A stretch of 64,000 nt of DNA from Mycolicibacterium iranicum (GCF_001650495.1 NZ_LWCS01000026.1:33789-97788), one strand, 5' to 3'. Counted from the first letter of the stretch, positions 38,079 to 46,736 are shown. The notes: generated by a model from the letters alone, not told the origin. Translations and numbers: made by a program.

Positions 38079-39728
38079 GTGGCTGACGTCCGATTCAGCG
38101 CCCGCGATGCCACGCGGACGCCATGGGACGTGATCGTCGTCGGTGCCGGAATGGGAGGCGGCATGCTGGGCCGCCAACTGGCGCGTGCCGGCCGCAGAGT
38201 GCTGTTCGTCGAGAAGGGGCGCTCGGCACTGCCAGAGGCGGACGGGACGATTCGCTCGGCCATGCCCGAGTTGGCAGAACCGCGAGCAGGCCGCTCACCG
38301 CAGGCCTACTTCGACGCGCTGGCCCGGGCAGGCCGCTCGACTGACGAAATCCTTGATGTCAGCGGACGATTCCCGAAGCGGTTCATCCCCTTCATCGGCA
38401 GCGGCACCGGTGGGTCCTCTGCCTTGTACGGCATGGTCTGCGAGCGGTTCTTCGCCCAGGACTTCGCGCCCCGGCAGTATTTCGCCGATCCAGGGGATTC
38501 GACGGTGCCGGAGGCGTGGCCGATCAACTACGAGCAGATGGCGCCGTGGTACACCGAAGCCGAGCAGTTGCTGGGCGTGCGTGGACAGGCCGATCCTTTG
38601 CGGCCTGAGTCGGCTTCGGTCCAGTTACCCGCGGCGCCGCCGTTCTCGCGCGACAATCAGCCGCTGGTCGACTACCTGCTAGGGCGCGGACTGCATCCCT
38701 ACCACCTGCCGATGGCCTGCGACTACACGGAAGGTTGTGTGACGTGCCAGGCCTATCTGTGCGGACGCTCGTGCAAAAACGACGGCGGTCGCAACGGCGT
38801 GCTCCCTGCGGTCACCGAGTACGGTGCGGCGTTGTTGGCCGATTGCCGGGTGGTGCGGTTGGAGGCCGATCGTCGCCGGGTGCAGAAGGTGATCTGTGAG
38901 CACCGCGGCGAGCGAGTGGCCTTGGCGGCCAAGGTGGTGGTGCTGGCCGCCGGTGCGCTGGCCACGCCGGTGCTGCTGTTGAACTCCCGGTCGGGTGAGT
39001 GGCCGCGGGGGCTGGCCAACGGGTCGGATTGGGTGGGCCGCAACCTGATGCGCCACCTGCTGGACTGGATCGAGGTCTGGCCCCAGTCCGACTCGCGGAT
39101 CACCGCGGAGAACAAGGAGATCGGACTCAACGACTTCTATTTCTTTCAGGGCCAGAAGCTCGGCACCGTGCAGTCGGCCGGCGCGATGACCACATTGGCT
39201 CCGATGGAGATGCTGACCAACAATCCCGGTCTGCAGGGTAAGGCGCTGCGGCTGCTGAGTCCGGCGGTGCGCCCGATTTACGAACGCTTCTTCAGCGGTG
39301 GCCTCATCCTGGCCGCGATCATGGAGGATCTCCCCTATTTGGACAACCGCGTCCAGCCCAGCGACGACCCGCATTCCGACGGCCGCCAGCGGCTACAGCT
39401 CCGATATCGCCTGCACCCGAGCGAGATCGGCCGGCGCGCGACGTTCCTGCGTCAGCTGAAGGAAGTGCTGGCGCCCTTCCGTAATCTCACCCTTCGAACT
39501 GGCGAGAACAACACGGCGTTGGGACATGTGTGTGGAACTTGTCGTTTCGGCACCGACCCTGCCACCAGCGTGCTCGACGCGCAGAACCGGGCTCACGAAG
39601 TGGACAACCTCTATGTCGTCGACAGCTCCTTCTTCCCATCCAGCACCGGATTGAATCCGAGTCTGACGGTTGCGGCCAATGCGTTGCGGGTGGCTTCGCA
39701 CCTCAACGAAGCTCATTTCGCCACGTGA
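38079..39728 (+). CDS. GMC-family FAD-dependent oxidoreductase, copy 2
   Basis: A 549-residue paralogue of the 26958 protein. FAD motif VVGAGMGGGMLGRQLARAGRRVL, central GSGTGGSSALYG, a Cys-rich CDYTEGCVTCQAYLCGRSCKND, and C-terminal GHVCGTCRFG and SSFFPSSTGLNPSLTVAANALRVA are all present. GTG at 38079 follows GAGGGAG by 8 nt. It has a divergent promoter almost identical to that of copy 1. Conserved Cys residues in both copies could bind a metal or form disulfides. The retention of two copies suggests two different positions or sugars are oxidised. Confidence 0.9.
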   Translation: MADVRFSARDATRTPWDVIVVGAGMGGGMLGRQLARAGRRVLFVEKGRSALPEADGTIRSAMPELAEPRAGRSPQAYFDALARAGRSTDEILDVSGRFPKRFIPFIGSGTGGSSALYGMVCERFFAQDFAPRQYFADPGDSTVPEAWPINYEQMAPWYTEAEQLLGVRGQADPLRPESASVQLPAAPPFSRDNQPLVDYLLGRGLHPYHLPMACDYTEGCVTCQAYLCGRSCKNDGGRNGVLPAVTEYGAALLADCRVVRLEADRRRVQKVICEHRGERVALAAKVVVLAAGALATPVLLLNSRSGEWPRGLANGSDWVGRNLMRHLLDWIEVWPQSDSRITAENKEIGLNDFYFFQGQKLGTVQSAGAMTTLAPMEMLTNNPGLQGKALRLLSPAVRPIYERFFSGGLILAAIMEDLPYLDNRVQPSDDPHSDGRQRLQLRYRLHPSEIGRRATFLRQLKEVLAPFRNLTLRTGENNTALGHVCGTCRFGTDPATSVLDAQNRAHEVDNLYVVDSSFFPSSTGLNPSLTVAANALRVASHLNEAHFAT

Positions 39729-39810
39729 TGCAGATGGGTGAATATCTCCGGCAACAACGGAAATCGCGTCGTAGACGGTTGCCCGCCAATCCGCGGCGTA
39801 GGGTCTTGAC

Positions 39811-40623
39811 GTGGATCTGTTCGTTCGCGAATGCGGTCCGTCGTCGGGACCGCCGCTCGTTCTTCTCCACGGCGGTCGACTGAGCGGTTGGTCCTGGGGA
39901 CCCGTAGTCGAGCGGCTGCCGCGATATCGCTGTCTGATACCGGACCTGCCGCAGTTCGGAAAGAGTGCCGGGCAGGGACCTTTCGGGATCGTCACCGCCG
40001 CGGATGCAGTGGCAGAACTCATCAGCGCACGCGCGGACAGCGCGCACGTGGTCGGCTATTCGCTCGGGGCGCAGGTCGGCGTGCAACTGCTGGCGACCCG
40101 ACCAGGTCTGGTCAACCGAGCGGTACTGTGCGGCGGCATCATCAACGCTGGTGTGGCCGCACGGCCGGCGAAGGTTCTGGCAGGCCGGTGCGCCCGGGCA
40201 GCGTGGTTCCGGCGGATGATCAGTCGAAGACTCGCACGGCGTGACGCGCCGATATTTGCCTCCGGCGCCGACGACTACCGGGCGGATCTTGCGCTGGGTT
40301 CCGATGCCGGGCTCGCGCACATTGTCATGGCTTCCGTCGGGTTCACCCGACCCGTGGGGCTGGGCAGATCACCGGTGCACGCAATGTTCGTCAGCGGAGC
40401 CAAGGAGACATCGGTCGTACGCCGGTGCGCTGCGGTGCTTGCCGAATCGATGCCCAACGGAAGACACTGTGTCGCAACTAATATGGGCCATGGTTGGCCG
40501 CTGCGCAATCCGGCGCTCTTCGCCGAAACCGTCGACGGCTGGCTTTCGGATGTTGCGCTGCCGGTCGCGATCAGACCGGCTCGCGATGGGCCAGGCCGGC
40601 GGCGCGGTAGATCCCGTCGATGA
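39811..40623 (+). CDS. Alpha/beta-hydrolase fold protein
   Basis: A 270-residue alpha/beta hydrolase from GTG at 39811. It has LVLLHGGRLSGWSWGPV near residue 15, the nucleophile elbow GYSLGAQ near residue 84, and a C-terminal GHGWPL that could supply the catalytic His. Function could be esterase or thioesterase-like release or trimming. The last 53 nt overlap the converging Gfo/Idh gene and encode a very basic tail ([16 protein letters not shown]), which may be a read-through extension. It lies 82 nt after GMC copy 2. Confidence 0.8.
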   Translation: MDLFVRECGPSSGPPLVLLHGGRLSGWSWGPVVERLPRYRCLIPDLPQFGKSAGQGPFGIVTAADAVAELISARADSAHVVGYSLGAQVGVQLLATRPGLVNRAVLCGGIINAGVAARPAKVLAGRCARAAWFRRMISRRLARRDAPIFASGADDYRADLALGSDAGLAHIVMASVGFTRPVGLGRSPVHAMFVSGAKETSVVRRCAAVLAESMPNGRHCVATNMGHGWPLRNPALFAETVDGWLSDVALPVAIRPARDGPGRRRGRSRR

Positions 40624-41560
40624 CGGTCATGTTCTCGACAGCCTCCTGGGCCGTCGTCTTCACCGGTTTCCCCCGCAACACTGCCGCAGCGATGGCATCG
40701 AGTTGGTATGCATAGGTCGGACGCATCGTAAACCGCTCCACGCGCTTACGGCCACCCGCGCGAACCGTGAACCGCTGGAACGGGATCAGCGGGTTGAGGC
40801 GCAGCTCTCCGCGATCGCCGATGATCGTGGCCGTGAAGTGCGGTGGGGCTGATGACCACATCGAGCAACGGATCTGACCGGTGTGTCCCTCGGCGAACCG
40901 CAACTCGGCCGTCATCGCCCGGTCCAGCTGATTTCCACGAAGTTTTGCCTGTGCCGAAACAACTTCCGGTGTCGAACCGCCGAATGTGCGCACCATATCG
41001 ACCGCGTAGCATCCGAGATCCATCAGCGAGCCGCCGGCGAGGGAGTAGTCGTAGCGGATGTCGGAGAACTTCGGAAGCCAGAAGCATGACGCCGCCTCGA
41101 CCCGCTGCAGCTTCCCAAGCTCCCCCGAAGCGATGATCTCCTCGACGCGCATCGCGAACGGATGGTACCGGTAATGAAATCCCTCCATGACGACCCGGTT
41201 CGAGGCGGCGGCCAGCACGGCGATCCCGCGGGCCTCAACGGCGTTGGCGGTGAACGGCTTTTCGCAGAGCACATGCTTGCCCGCTTCGAGTGCCGCACGA
41301 GTCCATCTTCCGTGCAGGCCGTTGGGCAACGGGTTGTACACCGCGTCGATGTCCGGGTCGGTGATCAAATCCTCATAGCTGTCGTGCACGCGGGCGATGC
41401 CGTGTTTGTCGGCGAACGCGCAGGCACGCCCCCGGTCACGCGCGGCCACGGCCGTCACCGCGACCTCACCGTGCCCCTTGGCGGGTTTGATGACCGCTGC
41501 CGGCGCGATACGGGCCGCCCCGAGGATGCCGATCCGGACCGGGGCCTGCCTGTCAGGCAT
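40571..41560 (-). CDS. Gfo/Idh/MocA-family oxidoreductase
   Basis: A 329-residue NAD(P)-dependent sugar oxidoreductase. The Rossmann motif is GILGAARIAPAAV near residue 11, with the family signature CEKPFT near 98 and the catalytic-region motif GGSLMDLGCYAVDM near 177. ATG at 41560 is the start. The family includes sugar 3-oxidoreductases and 3-ketoreductases, so it could act with the GMC enzymes on a keto-sugar; this is inference. It lies 30 nt downstream of the TylF gene in the same direction. Confidence 0.9.
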   Translation of the reverse strand: MPDRQAPVRIGILGAARIAPAAVIKPAKGHGEVAVTAVAARDRGRACAFADKHGIARVHDSYEDLITDPDIDAVYNPLPNGLHGRWTRAALEAGKHVLCEKPFTANAVEARGIAVLAAASNRVVMEGFHYRYHPFAMRVEEIIASGELGKLQRVEAASCFWLPKFSDIRYDYSLAGGSLMDLGCYAVDMVRTFGGSTPEVVSAQAKLRGNQLDRAMTAELRFAEGHTGQIRCSMWSSAPPHFTATIIGDRGELRLNPLIPFQRFTVRAGGRKRVERFTMRPTYAYQLDAIAAAVLRGKPVKTTAQEAVENMTVIDGIYRAAGLAHREPV

Positions 41561-41590
41561 CGGACGACTGCGATGGCTTGAGCCGTGAAA

Positions 41591-42403
41591 TCACTTGCGC
41601 CACAGCACTCCTGTACCGTCAATGTCGACGATCTCGGCGGTGATGTCGTGCTTGCTTCGGTAGTCGGTGACTGCGAGCTCGCACGCTTTCACGGCGCTGT
41701 AGTCGTCGATGATGCAGAAGCCACCCGGGGACAGCCGTGGATACAGCGCATCGAGGGCCTGGATCGTCGACTCGTACAGATCGCCGTCGAGGCGCAACAC
41801 CGAGATGTGTTCGATCGGGGCGTCGGCCAGCGTGTCCTTGAACCAGCCGGGGAGAAAGCGGACCTGATTGTCGAGCAACCCGTAGCGCTCGAAGTTCGCC
41901 CTTACGTCCTCTTCGGACACGCCGAGGATGCCGGCCACGAGTTCGGCTCGGATCCCTTTGTCTGCCTTGTAGTTCTCGGGGTCGGACTTCGGTACACCCT
42001 GGAACGAGTCGGCGAGCCAAACGGTCCGTGTCTCGTCGCCGTAGGCGGCCAGAACCGCGCGCATCAAGATGCACGCGCCGCCGCGCCATACGCCGCACTC
42101 GATCAAGTCGCCGGGAATGTCGTCGGCCAGGACCGTCTCGACGCACTCCTGCAGACTCTTGAGCCTCTTCATCCCGATCATGGTTTCTGCTTCGGCGGGC
42201 CAGTCCAGTCCCAGCTCGCGTGCCTGCTGGTTGCGCGCGCTGGAACCCCGCAGCCTCGGGGTCAACGTGTTGACCGTTTTCAGGAGGAGTCGCCGGTGTA
42301 CGGGCCAGTCCGACGGCGTTCGCTCGTGCATCCCGTACCGGGTGAGGTTGCGCCGAAGCAGGTCGAGATACAGCGATCGGACGTCGTAGTCGGTGACGGT
42401 CAA
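41591..42403 (-). CDS. TylF/macrocin-type sugar O-methyltransferase
   Basis: About 270 residues. Motifs are VRSLYLDLLRRNLTRYG, MIGMKRLKSLQECVETVL, IPGDLIECGVWRGGACILMRAVLA (SAM-binding), WLADSFQGVP, LRLDGDLYESTIQALDALYP and FCIIDDYSAVKAC, matching the TylF family (PF05711) that includes GPL Mtf enzymes. I chose TTG at 42403 (MTVTDYDVRS) with AGGGG about 6 nt upstream, because the family starts just before LYLDLL. ATG at 42451 is an alternative; the still longer frame is antisense. The Asp residues of the DGDLYE and DDY motifs are likely metal ligands. Confidence 0.88.
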   Translation of the reverse strand: MTVTDYDVRSLYLDLLRRNLTRYGMHERTPSDWPVHRRLLLKTVNTLTPRLRGSSARNQQARELGLDWPAEAETMIGMKRLKSLQECVETVLADDIPGDLIECGVWRGGACILMRAVLAAYGDETRTVWLADSFQGVPKSDPENYKADKGIRAELVAGILGVSEEDVRANFERYGLLDNQVRFLPGWFKDTLADAPIEHISVLRLDGDLYESTIQALDALYPRLSPGGFCIIDDYSAVKACELAVTDYRSKHDITAEIVDIDGTGVLWRK

Positions 42404-42576
42404 AGCTGCCCCTATCTCACTTGTCTGCAATCCCGCGCAGAGTTTAGACATCCACGACCTGCGTGTTCGGGACTTCTCCAGATCGGTTCTTCGAACTGTC
42501 TTCCAGCAACCGCAAGACGGCTCCGATCTTTGATGAAAGACCATTAGATGGGAATTACCACTCCGATCGAGCAAAT

Positions 42577-42590
42577 TGACGTTGTAGTCA
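42577..42590. promoter_or_regulatory. Operator-like inverted repeat upstream of the TylF gene (one mismatch)
   Basis: TGACGTTGTAGTCA matches TNACG-N4-CGTNA with one mismatch in the second arm. It lies between the ABC permease stop at 42613 and the TylF start. The surrounding stretch is AT-rich. Confidence 0.5.
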
Positions 42591-42612
42591 GTACCGAGTC
42601 GGTGCGGCCGTG

Positions 42613-43404
42613 TCACGGCCCGGATTCGGCCGCCGCGCGGTACCCCACAACGGCCAGCGGCCCGAGCACTGCGGCAAGCCCGACAGTCCACAGCAGGCCG
42701 ACCAGAATCTTCCACAGCGCCGGTTCGCCGAGCGCGAGGGAGCGCATGGCGCCGATGGTCGCCGCCATGGGTTGAAACTCGATCACGGGCCGAATCCAGG
42801 CGGGCAACAGTTCGACAGGAGGGGAACCGGAGCTCGCGAACGCCGCGCCAATGGCCGGCACCGAGAGCCACATGAGCAGCATGCTGTTCGACGTCCGCAC
42901 GGCGATGGCGATCAAGGCCATCGAGAAGACGACGGCGACCACCGCGGGCACGATCAGGAACATCATCAGGTCCAGCCACGAGCCCCTGAAGCGCAGGCCG
43001 AGCCCGACGCCGACTGCGGTGATCATCGCCGAAGCCACCAGCGTCCGCGCCGCCTCGGCCAGCAGCCTTCCGGAAAGGGCGCTGGCCCGATGCACCGGGA
43101 GCGTCCACATCCGGCTCAGCAGACCGTATTCTCGCTCGACCCGGATGTTGAAGCTCGCAGCGAGCGCTCCGAACATTGCTCCGGCGACGGCGCATGTCGG
43201 AACCAGACCGTAAAGACTATCTGTGCCAGTGACTTTGGTGACCGATTCTCCCACCAGAAGGTGATAGGTGATCAACAGGAATGTGGGGAACAGCACCGCC
43301 TGGATGGGCACCAGCGGTTCCCGCCGCCAGTGCGTGAACAACCGGCCGGCGAACAGCAGAGTCTCGACAGCCAGTGAACTGCGCAGCGTCGTGTCGGCTG
43401 TCAT
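42613..43404 (-). CDS. ABC-2 type transporter permease, second subunit (Drr-like)
   Basis: A 263-residue membrane protein with about six hydrophobic segments, in the ABC-2 (DrrB/DrrC) family. It begins MTADTTLRSSLAVETLLFAGRLFTHWRREPL and contains RVEREYGLLSRMWTLPV, the conserved amphipathic ABC-2 region, and EFQPMAATIGAMRSLALGEP. ATG at 43404 overlaps the upstream permease stop by 4 nt, showing translational coupling. Last gene of the ATPase-permease-permease operon. In mycobacteria Drr systems export envelope lipids. Confidence 0.91.
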   Translation of the reverse strand: MTADTTLRSSLAVETLLFAGRLFTHWRREPLVPIQAVLFPTFLLITYHLLVGESVTKVTGTDSLYGLVPTCAVAGAMFGALAASFNIRVEREYGLLSRMWTLPVHRASALSGRLLAEAARTLVASAMITAVGVGLGLRFRGSWLDLMMFLIVPAVVAVVFSMALIAIAVRTSNSMLLMWLSVPAIGAAFASSGSPPVELLPAWIRPVIEFQPMAATIGAMRSLALGEPALWKILVGLLWTVGLAAVLGPLAVVGYRAAAESGP

Positions 43405-44156
43405 TGCGCCCTCCTCTGCACCCGGATCGCGATCGCTGCGAACACCACGAGCAGCCCGAGGCACCAGGTAAGGCTGATCGTCAGATTCCCGTCCTCGACC
43501 TGACCGGCGGCAAGTCCCCGGAGGGTCTCGGTCACCTGGGAGACCGGCTGGTAGCGCACGAAGGCGTGGAGCCAATCGGGAAACGCGTCGGCCGGTGCCA
43601 TGCCGGTGGACAGCATGATCAGCAGGAGCTGGGGGACCATGAGCATCTGACTGGACGCTCCGCTCCTGCCGACCTCGGTGCCGGCCAGGCGAGCACCTGC
43701 CGCATCGGCGCCCAGCGACAACGCCAGAGTGAAGAGCAGAACCAGGCCGACAAACGCCACCGCGCAGACGAGCCCGCCGTAGACCCGGAAGCCGAATGCG
43801 TAGCCGACGACGATCGCGGTGATCAGGGCAATGACGCCGCGCAACACGCAATACACCATGCGGGCGGCCAGCGGCGTCGCCGCCGAAATCGGCAGTGTCC
43901 GTAGCCGGACGCCGAATTCAGATTGTTGGTCGATCACCGCTCGGTCCACTGTCGTCAGTGCACCGAGAAACATGACCTGCACGATGATCACCGGGAGGAG
44001 GTATTGGGCATAGGCGGTTTCACCCGTGTCGATGACATTGCGAAGTGCGAAGTGAAAGACGATGAAGAATCCGGCGGGCGCCAGGATCGCGAACGGTAGA
44101 TCGTCGCGGATCTGGCCGCGCACCATGCGTTCGGTCAGCGCGGCAAGTGCCGTCAC
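43401..44156 (-). CDS. ABC-2 type transporter permease, first subunit (Drr-like)
   Basis: A 251-residue ABC-2 membrane protein with about six hydrophobic segments. The N-terminus is MTALAALTERMVRGQIRDDLPF. It contains QSEFGVRLRTLPISAATPLAARM and FVRYQPVSQVTETLRGLAAG, typical of DrrB-like permeases. GTG at 44156 overlaps the ATPase stop by 4 nt, and its own stop overlaps the next permease by 4 nt. Confidence 0.91.
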   Translation of the reverse strand: MTALAALTERMVRGQIRDDLPFAILAPAGFFIVFHFALRNVIDTGETAYAQYLLPVIIVQVMFLGALTTVDRAVIDQQSEFGVRLRTLPISAATPLAARMVYCVLRGVIALITAIVVGYAFGFRVYGGLVCAVAFVGLVLLFTLALSLGADAAGARLAGTEVGRSGASSQMLMVPQLLLIMLSTGMAPADAFPDWLHAFVRYQPVSQVTETLRGLAAGQVEDGNLTISLTWCLGLLVVFAAIAIRVQRRAQ

Positions 44157-45100
44157 GCGATTCCGCTGTCGGTGGTGACGGCATTGTCGGTGACGTGAAG
44201 AAACGCTTCGTCCAGAGATGGCTTTCGCAGCGAGATGTCCGCGAGCTCGACGCCGAGCTGGTCCACCCGTCGGAACACCTCGCTGAGCGTCCCCACCCCG
44301 TTGGGCGCCAGCACGGACACCGTGTTCGCGTCGTCGTCGGATTCGGCGCCGTCGAGGTCGGCTACCGCGTTGAAGATGGCGGGCAGGTTTGCTGGATCGA
44401 CCGGGCTCACCGTGCAGTAGCTGTGTCCCACAAGGTGTTTGAGGTCCTCTGCGGTGCCGCTGGCGATGACGCGGCCGTGGTCTATGACGACGACCGAATC
44501 GCTGAGCAGATCAGCTTCTTCGAGGTACTGCGTCGTGAGCAGGACGGTGACACCCTGCGCTGACAGCGACGAAACCAGGTCCCAGACGGCGCGGCGGCTG
44601 CGCGGGTCCAGACCGGTGGTCGGCTCGTCCAGATAGAGCACCTTGGGCGGAACCACCAGTGCCGCAGCGATGTCGATGCGGCGCTGCATACCACCCGAAT
44701 AGTTGAGAACGCGCCGATCGGCGGCACCCGTCATGTCGAACTGCTCGATCAGTGCATCGGCCCGAATCTGCGCGTGCTTACGCCGCATGCCACGCAGCCG
44801 GCCGAAAAGCACCAGGTTCTCCCGCCCGGTCAGCTGCCAGTCGAGGGCGGCCAGTTGGCCGGTCGTCCCTATGCTGGCCCGCACCTGGGCGGGCTGCTCC
44901 ACGACGTCGTATCCAGCGACCACCGCCTTGCCGGACGTGGGCCGCAGCAGGGTGGACAGGATCTTGATCGTGGTCGTCTTGCCTGCGCCGTTGTGACCGA
45001 GAACTGCGCATACCGAGCCCGTCGGGACCGAGAAACTCACGTCCTGAAGCGCGTGGATCGTCCCGCCGAACGTCTTGGCGACACTGTCTAGCTCGATCAC
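44153..45100 (-). CDS. ABC transporter ATPase (DrrA-like)
   Basis: A 315-residue ATPase. Walker A is GHNGAGKTTT near residue 39, the signature is NYSGGMQRRIDIAAAL near 139, and Walker B is VLYLDEPTTGLDPRSRRAVW, followed by the H-loop region TTQYLEEAD. This is the DrrA subfamily. GTG at 45100 (MIELDSVAKTF) is preferred over a longer frame with an unlikely N-terminus. A TATCAT -10-like box (minus strand) lies about 8 nt before the GTG, suggesting a leaderless message. It powers export with the two permeases. Confidence 0.93.
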   Translation of the reverse strand: MIELDSVAKTFGGTIHALQDVSFSVPTGSVCAVLGHNGAGKTTTIKILSTLLRPTSGKAVVAGYDVVEQPAQVRASIGTTGQLAALDWQLTGRENLVLFGRLRGMRRKHAQIRADALIEQFDMTGAADRRVLNYSGGMQRRIDIAAALVVPPKVLYLDEPTTGLDPRSRRAVWDLVSSLSAQGVTVLLTTQYLEEADLLSDSVVVIDHGRVIASGTAEDLKHLVGHSYCTVSPVDPANLPAIFNAVADLDGAESDDDANTVSVLAPNGVGTLSEVFRRVDQLGVELADISLRKPSLDEAFLHVTDNAVTTDSGIA

Positions 45101-45160
45101 GAGTGCAGATGATAGGCGGGTACGGCGGCGCCCGAACGGCAAATTGACGCATGCGACGGT
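45100..45160 (-). promoter_or_regulatory. Probable promoter of the ABC exporter operon
   Basis: TATCAT on the minus strand, near 45109-45115, sits about 8 nt upstream of the GTG at 45100 and fits a leaderless start. A degenerate inverted repeat (TGACGCATGCGACG, two mismatches) lies at 45145-45158. No clear -35 is seen. Confidence 0.4.
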
Positions 45161-45215
45161 AAGCGGGTGTCTGCAACATCGAAGGCGTCCCTGGCGGCGT
45201 GTCGTGCTTGCCTGT

Positions 45216-46487
45216 TCAGCCGACGCGTCGGAGGCGGGCGAAATCCTCAACCAGATCGGCGGCGGTCGCGACACTGTCGGCTGAGGGGGTCATCCTGCCT
45301 GCGACCTCGCGGGCCGACGCGCGGTACGGCGGCGCGAGGATGGTGCGCAGATCCGAGACGAGAGTTTTCTCGGTGGTCGCCGCGAATCGCCGTGACGTTC
45401 CCACCTTGAGCCGCCGGACGGCGGCTCCCCACACCACCTGGACGTCGGCCATCCAGAGGATCAACGTCGGAACGCCCGCGCGCAGACTCGCGGCCGTTGT
45501 CCCCGCGCCGCCGTGGTGAACAACCGCGCGACAAGCGGGGAAGATGGTCGCGAAGTTCACGGTGCTGACGACCTTGACATGGTCGAAGCGGGGGACGTTC
45601 TCGAAGTTGCTCCAGCCGGCGCCCACCAGTGCCCTCTCCCCCAGCTGTGCGCAGGCCGCGGCGATCATGGCGATCGTGTCGGCGGGAGATTCGACGGGAA
45701 TGCTGCCGAAACCGAAGAAGATCGGTGCCGGACCGGCGGCGATCCAGGACGCGACGTCGTCGTCCGCGCCTGTCGGATACTCCAGCGTCAGGGTGCCGAC
45801 AAAGGGTCGTGACGACGCATGCTCCCTGGCCCACTCGGATGCCAGACCCGGGAAGCAGATCTCGTCGTAGGCCTGGATCTCGAGCGCCCCGCGCTCGGCG
45901 ATGCGCTGCGGTGCCGGGCTGGTCGTCCTAGGCAGACCCAGGTCGCGTCGCTGTACGTCGTCGGTTGTCTTCACGCCTTGCCACACCAGCCACTCGTAGA
46001 GCCTCATCGCCGACCGGACGAGCGGTGCCGGCAGTGCCGGGAAGAGATGGCCGTTGACCCGATTGGGAAACCACATCAACGTGGCCAGTGGGATGTCGCG
46101 GAACTCTGCGACGTTGGCTGCAAGCTCCTGGTAGCTCATGCCGGTGAACAGCAGATCGGCGTCCTTCGTCAGCGCGACCAGTGATTTGCTCATGTCCGCC
46201 CACGCCCTGGTGCCCGGCTCGCGAGCTTCGCGAAGGAGGCCCTTGATCTCGCCGACCCGCCAGAAATTGCGGAACACCCGCGCCCACAGGTTGCGCGTCG
46301 CTTCCAGCCACTCCCCGTTGTCCGGTCCGTAGGCGACTGCCGTGAGTCCGGCGTCCTCGACGAATCCCAGCAGGTCTGGTGGAACGGCCATGCAGACCTC
46401 GTGTCCACGGCGTGCGAGCTCGCACCCGGCCGCCACGCCTGGCTCGACGTCGCCGCGGGTTCCATAGAACGCAAGGACGAACTTCAC
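45216..46487 (-). CDS. GT1-family glycosyltransferase 5
   Basis: A 423-residue Gtf-like enzyme from GTG at 46487 (MKFVLAFYGTRGDVEPGVAA); a longer frame adds 50 residues unlike the family. The donor motif is VHHGGAGTTAASLRAGVPTLILWMADVQVVWGAAVRRLKVG near residue 315. It also has FGFGSIPVESPADT and IQAYDEICFPGLASEW. It is divergent from the PapA-like gene, with two inverted repeats in the shared 249-nt region. The motif ILWMADVQ differs from its sisters (WTLPDQ), so the donor may differ. Confidence 0.93.
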   Translation of the reverse strand: MKFVLAFYGTRGDVEPGVAAGCELARRGHEVCMAVPPDLLGFVEDAGLTAVAYGPDNGEWLEATRNLWARVFRNFWRVGEIKGLLREAREPGTRAWADMSKSLVALTKDADLLFTGMSYQELAANVAEFRDIPLATLMWFPNRVNGHLFPALPAPLVRSAMRLYEWLVWQGVKTTDDVQRRDLGLPRTTSPAPQRIAERGALEIQAYDEICFPGLASEWAREHASSRPFVGTLTLEYPTGADDDVASWIAAGPAPIFFGFGSIPVESPADTIAMIAAACAQLGERALVGAGWSNFENVPRFDHVKVVSTVNFATIFPACRAVVHHGGAGTTAASLRAGVPTLILWMADVQVVWGAAVRRLKVGTSRRFAATTEKTLVSDLRTILAPPYRASAREVAGRMTPSADSVATAADLVEDFARLRRVG

Positions 46488-46591
46488 CGAGTCGCCGTCC
46501 CGAGGCGTCGGCGAGCCGCGCTCTGCACGGCCCGAGCCTGGCTGGTCACGGCGACAGGATAGGGGATCCATCGCCGGGCGAGGCCAGGAAT

Positions 46592-46605
46592 TGACGGGAG
46601 CGTCA
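46592..46605. promoter_or_regulatory. Operator-like inverted repeat between GT1-5 and the PapA-like gene
   Basis: TGACGGGAGCGTCA matches TNACG-N4-CGTNA fully. It lies 105 nt upstream of the GT1 start and 132 nt upstream of the PapA-like start. Confidence 0.6.
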
Positions 46606-46678
46606 TTGCCGGGTCGTCGGCTTTCGAACTTCGCCAAGTCGGTGCGCTCGCGTGCGCTATGGTCAGCGCGATGAAATA

Positions 46679-46692
46679 TTTCGACCGCGTCA
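46679..46692. promoter_or_regulatory. Second inverted repeat near the PapA-like gene (one mismatch)
   Basis: TTTCGACCGCGTCA has a perfect right arm and one mismatch in the left arm. It lies 45 nt upstream of the GTG at 46737, a distance like that of other copies to their genes, and 74 nt from the perfect repeat at 46592. Confidence 0.4.
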
Positions 46693-46736
46693 ATTGCTGC
46701 TGCGTGGCGTCGCCACGACCCCTCGGAGGCTAATCA

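Noticed and set aside
42404..43195. A 534-residue frame joining the TylF enzyme to upstream coding
   Set aside because: The extra N-terminus is an out-of-frame shadow of the ABC permease on the same strand and has no family similarity.
1..46487. Calling the locus a standard GPL cluster
   Set aside because: The NRPS module pattern, GMC enzymes and sugar dehydrogenase pair differ from the canonical set, so only a GPL-like description is supported.
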